Assembly (NCBI GenBank): GCA_006508105.1
Contig: QKPP01000053.1
Location: 1-38,921, forward strand
Source: Myxococcales bacterium FL481
Lineage (GTDB): Bacteria; Myxococcota_A; Polyangia; Nannocystales; Nannocystaceae
Direction of reading: 5' to 3'
DNA length: 38,921 bases
Positions 34,891 through 38,921 of the stretch are shown piece after piece. A model generated the notes under the pieces. That model had not been told where the DNA came from. It saw only the letters and a program-made list of their open reading frames with translations, and ran no database searches. Both the position numbers and the translations under genes were made by a program. The first letter of the stretch is position 1, and every line of letters starts with the position of its first letter.

Positions 34891-36297
34891 CTACTCCATC
34901 GCCGCCGCAAGCCGGCGCAGCGCGGTGCGGATGCCTTCTTCGACGACGGGGTGGTAGACCGGCATCCGCAGCGCGGCGTCGACACTCATGCCTTGCTGGA
35001 TCGCCCACGCGAGCAGGTGAGCGGTATGCTCTACCCGCGGGCCGAACATCTCGGCGGCGATGAGCCGGCGTGAGAGTCGATCGCCATAGACTCGCACGAT
35101 GCCCTGGTTTTTCGCCATCACACGGGCGCGCCCCTGGTCGACGTAGGAGACATCGCCGTGCACGACCTGGCCACTGGCGAAATCGAGTTCGTCGTAGGGC
35201 ACGCCGACGGTTGCGATCTGCGGATCGGAAAACACCACGGTGAGCGGCGCTCGGCGGTCGAACGCCCGCACGTGCGGGTATCGGGCCGCGTTGGTGCCAG
35301 CGAACCGACCCTCATCCGCGGCTTCGTGCAGCACTCCCCGCTCATCGACGATATCACCGGCGACGAAAAGGGGACCGGAGCCGACCTGCATGGTGTGCGG
35401 GTCGTAGGAGACAGAGGTTGAATCGTCGCCGGGGAGTCCGGCGCGATCAGCCGCGAGGCGCTCCCAGCTGGGCCTGCGCCCCAGGGCACACAGCACGCGT
35501 TCGACTCGGATTGTCGTCGCCGCACCGGACGCGTCGACAAAGCTCAGCTCGACCTCGTCGCCCACCCGCCGAGCCGACAACTCATGCGCGTCGAATCGCA
35601 GGTCAAGCTCGCGACTCAGCTCCTCACAGATCACCGCTTGCACCTCGGGATCGCGGGCCGGGCCGGCCCGTCGACTGCGATTGATGATAGTGACGTCAAC
35701 TCCCAAGCGGTGCATCGCCTGGCCCAGCTCAAGGCCGATCACGCCGGTGCCCAGGACAGCCAACGATCGCGGCAAGTCCGGCAACTCGAATACGGAGGCG
35801 TTGGTGAGCAGCCGGTCCCCCAGGCTCTCGAAACCGTCGGGTACGAAGGGCTCGGTTCCCGCGGCCACGACAACGCTTTTGGCCCGCACCCGCGTGTGAT
35901 CGTCGACGTCCAAGGTGGATGCGTCGACAAATCGCGCGTAGCCGGTGAGTTTTTGTTCGGCCGGCAGATCGTCGACCGCACGAAGCACGAACCCGACGAA
36001 CCGGTCGCGCTCGCTTTGCACCCGCCGCAGCACCGCAGGTCCGTCCACCTGGGGCGGCGGCGCATGGACGCCGAAGACACCGGCATGTCGTATTTCGTGC
36101 GCTGCTTCGGCCGCAGCGATCAGCAACTTGGACGGCATGCACCCCACCCGCGCGCAGGTCGTACCGTGGGGGCCGCCCTCGATCATCACGACGCGCTTGG
36201 CTCCGGCGGCCAGTGCCGCTCGTCGGGCGTTGAGACCGGCTGTACCGGCTCCGATGATCGCAACGTCGACGTCGAGTTCGCGCTTGGGGACGGTCAT
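34891..36297 (-). CDS. Dihydrolipoamide dehydrogenase-like flavoprotein disulfide reductase
   Basis: 468 residues. The FAD-binding motif is GAGTAGLNA (16-24). The redox disulfide is Cys48-Cys53 in TTCARVGCMPSK, a variant of the usual GTCLNVGCIPSK. The NAD-binding motif is GTGVIGLELGQA, the second FAD motif is LFVAGDIVDE, and the C-terminal catalytic dyad is His449-Glu454 (HPVVEE). Typical Lpd proteins serve 2-oxoacid dehydrogenase complexes, but no E1 or E2 gene is nearby, and the divergent active-site loop suggests a different substrate. It begins 5 bases after the parvulin stop. Confidence 0.9.
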   Translation of the reverse strand: MTVPKRELDVDVAIIGAGTAGLNARRAALAAGAKRVVMIEGGPHGTTCARVGCMPSKLLIAAAEAAHEIRHAGVFGVHAPPPQVDGPAVLRRVQSERDRFVGFVLRAVDDLPAEQKLTGYARFVDASTLDVDDHTRVRAKSVVVAAGTEPFVPDGFESLGDRLLTNASVFELPDLPRSLAVLGTGVIGLELGQAMHRLGVDVTIINRSRRAGPARDPEVQAVICEELSRELDLRFDAHELSARRVGDEVELSFVDASGAATTIRVERVLCALGRRPSWERLAADRAGLPGDDSTSVSYDPHTMQVGSGPLFVAGDIVDERGVLHEAADEGRFAGTNAARYPHVRAFDRRAPLTVVFSDPQIATVGVPYDELDFASGQVVHGDVSYVDQGRARVMAKNQGIVRVYGDRLSRRLIAAEMFGPRVEHTAHLLAWAIQQGMSVDAALRMPVYHPVVEEGIRTALRRLAAAME

Positions 36298-36302
36298 CTC
36301 GG

Positions 36303-37721
36303 CTAGTGTGGCGCTTTTTTTGCGGAACCTGACTTGGCCGTCGGGGTCGGCTTCGCCGCGTCCTTCGCGGCTCCGCTGGATGTCGACCCCTCCGCGCCCT
36401 CTGGGACCGGATCCACGCTCGGCTTAGCGGTCGTGCCCGCACCGTCGTCGGGCCGGAGCTCCGCCGGCGCCGATGGTTCCTTGAATGCCGCCTCTCGGCG
36501 GTCGTCCGTCTCGCCAAGCGCCTCGAAGATGCGGTTTTGCACCGGGAACTTGCGGTAGAGCTCGTTTTGGAGGGCCTTCTTGGCCTCACGGTACTTTCGT
36601 TCTTCGATGTTACGCCGCAGCTCACCGACCAACGCTTCTTGGGGCAAAACCCCACCGGGCCAACGTCCGAACAGCTTGACGATGAAGTACCCCTTCTCCG
36701 TTTTGAACGGTTGGCTCACCTCACCCACCGGCATGGAGAAGACGACGTCGCTGTACTCACCGATCATCCGCTTGCGATCGAACACCCCCATGTCGCCACC
36801 GCGGAACGCCCCCGGTCCTTCGGAATGCTCTCGCGCGAAGTCCATGAAGTCACGCTTCGACGCGAGCAGGGCCTTACGTAGACGCTTGGCCTTGGCTAGG
36901 GCCATCTCATCCCATTTCGCGAGCTCTTGCGCCGAGGCGGCCTCCCGCTGCTGGCGACTTGGCTCGATGATCTTGTCGCCCGGCGATTGCCGGGGCCCGA
37001 TCGCAACGAGCACGTGCGCGGCCCAGGCTCGTTCCTCTGGCGAGTCGAAGTGAGTCTTGTTCTCGGCGTAGAATGCAGAGATCTCGGCGTCGGTGGCCTC
37101 GAGCGCTACCCGTTTGCGTAAGTGGGCGCGCTCGCGATAGTAGGCCACGGCCTTGGCCTCCCAGCTACGCTTCGTTTCCAGCGACCGTGACAGAAACTCA
37201 GCCGAATCCGCGTAGGTCGTGCGAGCGAGGTACGCCTCGAGTTCCGCCTTGTCGTATTCGACCCCACTGGCGAGCGTCTCTTGCTGCAGCAACGCCTCCC
37301 ACACCAGGCGCTGTGCGATGCTCTTGCGATAGTGGCGCTGAGCCGGGTTCGGGACCTTGCCGTCGTCGCGGCGGCGCAAGATGGCATCGAGCTGCAGTTG
37401 CAGCAACGCCTTGAACACATCGTTGGGCACCGGTTGCCCGGCGACGACCGCAATCGGTCCGTCGTCGAGCGGGGGCAGCGGCGCTTCGCTTTTGCGCTTG
37501 TCTCGATGGCGGCGCTTCTTTTTGCGCTTTCTGTCCTTCTTGCGCTTCTGGCTGGCTTGCTTCGAAGCCTTTGCGTCTTCTGTGGCTGGGGGGGCGTCGC
37601 CGCGGGCGCGGCTCGAGTCATCGGCACCGGATGGCTGTTGGCGGCAGGCTCCCGCACCCAGCAGGGCGGCTGCAGCCAACAGGATGGACCAGCGCGGCGC
37701 GCGTGTGTTTGCCGGCATCAT
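36303..37721 (-). CDS. Parvulin-type peptidyl-prolyl isomerase lipoprotein with basic tether
   Basis: 472 residues; ATGATG start with GAGAGG upstream. The lipobox GAGAC gives lipidated Cys26. Residues ~50-80 form an extremely basic stretch (KRKKDRKRKKKRRHRDKRK within it). A SurA/PrsA-like chaperone helical domain (~88-225) precedes the parvulin domain (~228-345): AAHVLVAIGPRQ, FMDFAREHSEGPGAFRGGDM, VVFSMPVGEVSQPFKTEKGY. A helical segment and a disordered Pro/Ala/Ser/Lys tail end the chain. It should assist folding of exported proteins in the periplasm. It starts 11 bases after the upstream gene. Confidence 0.9.
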   Translation of the reverse strand: MMPANTRAPRWSILLAAAALLGAGACRQQPSGADDSSRARGDAPPATEDAKASKQASQKRKKDRKRKKKRRHRDKRKSEAPLPPLDDGPIAVVAGQPVPNDVFKALLQLQLDAILRRRDDGKVPNPAQRHYRKSIAQRLVWEALLQQETLASGVEYDKAELEAYLARTTYADSAEFLSRSLETKRSWEAKAVAYYRERAHLRKRVALEATDAEISAFYAENKTHFDSPEERAWAAHVLVAIGPRQSPGDKIIEPSRQQREAASAQELAKWDEMALAKAKRLRKALLASKRDFMDFAREHSEGPGAFRGGDMGVFDRKRMIGEYSDVVFSMPVGEVSQPFKTEKGYFIVKLFGRWPGGVLPQEALVGELRRNIEERKYREAKKALQNELYRKFPVQNRIFEALGETDDRREAAFKEPSAPAELRPDDGAGTTAKPSVDPVPEGAEGSTSSGAAKDAAKPTPTAKSGSAKKAPH

Positions 37722-37732
37722 GTCGATTCCTC

Positions 37733-38716
37733 TCAGGTCGCGTCGATGAGCTGGCGCGCGGCTTTGAGCCCATCACCAGCAAACGGAGCCACACGTTGCG
37801 CCGATAGCTGCTCGAGCTCGGCAACGATGGCGTTGTTCGCCTGGCTCCAGCAATGCAACTGCTGTCGAGCGAGCAGCTGAGCATCACCCACATAGCCAGC
37901 TGAACGCTCGACGAGTGCGTCGATTCCCGACAACGCGGTCCGCACGGTTTCTCGCCGCTGCGCCGCCGGAGTCGAGTCATCCCATGAGACCGCCAACACC
38001 GCGTCTCGCGCCGAACCGAGCGGTTCGACGGCCCCTTGCTCGTGTTGCTGGGTGCGCTCCACGAGTTCGAACAAGCCCCCGCGCAAGTCATCAAGGGCGG
38101 CGGCGGAACGGCGAAACCCGTGCTCGAGCACCGCAAACACCTCCGCCATGCGCCCGTGGCGAACCGCGGACCGAACCACCGTCTCTCCCGACCCCAGCGC
38201 GAGTGCGCGACGGGTCGCACCGAGAGCCACCTGGCGGTTACTCCCGGCCTGGCGGGCTGCCTCGCGCAGACCCTCGGCCCCCGACGCCAACGCCTGCGCC
38301 TGCGCCTGAAACGGCTCGATGCGCTGCCGGCTTTTCTCCACGCGGCCAGACAAGCGCTGATGCGTTTGCTTGAGCCAGGCATCGATCGAACGCTCGCTGA
38401 CCGCGGTGCTGGCTTTGCCGGGGGCGTAGCCGACGAGCGTGCGGACTCCGCTGCCCCACGCGGTCGGCTCGTCCGTGGGAGTCTTACCGTCGAGATAGGC
38501 CACGAACTCCCCGATCGCTCGTCGCTCGGCTTCCAGCTCGGATCGGATGGCACGGTTGTCGGCCATGATGCGTTCCAACAGCTCGACCGTTCCGGCGGCG
38601 GCATGATGACGGCGGCGCGTGCTGTCAGTCACGCTGTCCGGCGTGACCTCACCGCCGACATAGCTTGTGTCTCGTTCCAGCGCAGCGATGCTGGCGTCGA
38701 TCTCCGTCGCGGACAT
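37733..38716 (-). CDS. Ala-rich helical protein of unknown function
   Basis: 327 residues from the ATG at 38716; a GTG at 38734 would add six residues. No signal peptide or membrane segment, so probably cytoplasmic. The sequence is almost wholly helical with coiled-coil character (LLERIMADNRAIRSELEAERR, DAWLKQTHQRLSGRVEKSRQ, LFELVERTQQHEQGAVEPLG) and ends with LEQLSAQRVAPFAGDGLKAARQL. One short loop, TAWGSGVRTLVGYAPGKAST, stands out. I do not recognise the family. It directly precedes the parvulin gene and is probably cotranscribed with it. Confidence 0.7.
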   Translation of the reverse strand: MSATEIDASIAALERDTSYVGGEVTPDSVTDSTRRRHHAAAGTVELLERIMADNRAIRSELEAERRAIGEFVAYLDGKTPTDEPTAWGSGVRTLVGYAPGKASTAVSERSIDAWLKQTHQRLSGRVEKSRQRIEPFQAQAQALASGAEGLREAARQAGSNRQVALGATRRALALGSGETVVRSAVRHGRMAEVFAVLEHGFRRSAAALDDLRGGLFELVERTQQHEQGAVEPLGSARDAVLAVSWDDSTPAAQRRETVRTALSGIDALVERSAGYVGDAQLLARQQLHCWSQANNAIVAELEQLSAQRVAPFAGDGLKAARQLIDAT

Positions 38717-38921
38717 GGCCAGGTAGATTGGCACAGATCCCGCGAAAAAGCTCGGTTTCGGGTCGTCCCGCTACGCGACCGACACCGGGGCTCGCAGCGC
38801 GTTGGGGCGTTGCGGGCCCGGTGTGGCCGGTCGGCGCGTCGCGATGCGGTACGGCGGGTGGGCGCCCCGTCCGGCTACACGACTGGCTGCACGACTGGCT
38901 GCACGACTGGCTGCACGTCCG
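38717..38921. other. Right-edge region
   Basis: 205 bases holding the promoter of the 38716 operon. A plus-strand frame opens at 38843 and runs off the window through a 12-bp repeat; too little is visible to call a gene. Confidence 0.4.
38881..38916. repeat. Three perfect 12-bp repeats
   Basis: GACTGGCTGCAC occurs three times in tandem, followed by the window edge. The length is a multiple of three, so it could be coding on either strand (for example RLAA units in the frame from 38843). Confidence 0.92.

Overview
The window looks like chromosomal DNA from a high-GC deltaproteobacterium, most likely a myxobacterium of the Nannocystineae type (Plesiocystis/Enhygromyxa/Nannocystis-like). The grounds are very high GC at third codon positions, many lipoproteins whose lipid anchor is followed by long Asp/Gly/Ser/Glu-rich tethers, a VWA lipoprotein and a secreted subtilase with carboxypeptidase-regulatory repeats. 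The assignment is inferred from style; there is no rRNA, and I saw no tRNA, CRISPR array, insertion sequence or phage gene.

Layout. 1-2445 (-): a subtilisin-like lipoprotein protease running off the left edge inside a poly-Asp run. 2922-3839 (-): the most unusual gene, a redoxin-fold lipoprotein whose frame is interrupted by one UGA exactly where thioredoxins carry the nucleophilic Cys; it reads as a selenoprotein with SECIS-like hairpins after the UGA. 3936-4535 (-): a small lipoprotein. 4692-4730: a G-quadruplex motif in the divergent promoter region of an Atm1-type ABC transporter (4898-6724, +). 6752-12799 (-): a tightly coupled operon of a KAS III-like enzyme, a DUF1302-like outer-membrane barrel, an MMPL/RND exporter and a LolA-like periplasmic protein, which together suggest synthesis and export of a lipid or polyene-like product. 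13019-14719: cysQ (-) and a chalcone-isomerase-like exported protein (+). 14847-19394 (-): an operon of two lipoproteins, an arylsulfotransferase-like protein and a FadL-type barrel. 19863-22042 (-): a bifunctional cysNC gene, coupled through a TGATG overlap to what appears to be a decayed cysD. 22255-22845 (-): a lipoprotein made almost wholly of repeats (20 Gly-Asp units, then 11 SETG-type pentapeptides).

23234-28199: small hypothetical and membrane proteins, a DprE1-like FAD oxidase and an aspartate/aromatic aminotransferase. 29020-30306 (+): a sugar-phosphate cyclase closest to 2-deoxy-scyllo-inosose synthases; its stop codon lies inside the first of three 72-bp-type tandem repeats. 30670-32241 (-): a VWA-domain lipoprotein with poly-Asp tethers. 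32887-38716 (-): a run of housekeeping genes, namely a helical protein of unknown function, a lipoprotein parvulin with a very basic tether, an Lpd-like flavoprotein, dtd, apaG, a flavin reductase and a DUF971 protein. The right edge holds a 12-bp tandem repeat.

Functional threads. Sulfate activation and PAPS recycling are represented by cysNC and cysQ. Export or surface modification is represented by the RND operon, the FadL/arylsulfotransferase operon, the ABC transporter and the parvulin. Envelope redox chemistry is represented by the putative secreted selenoprotein. Several operons show start-stop overlaps (TGATG or ATGA), which helped fix start codons.
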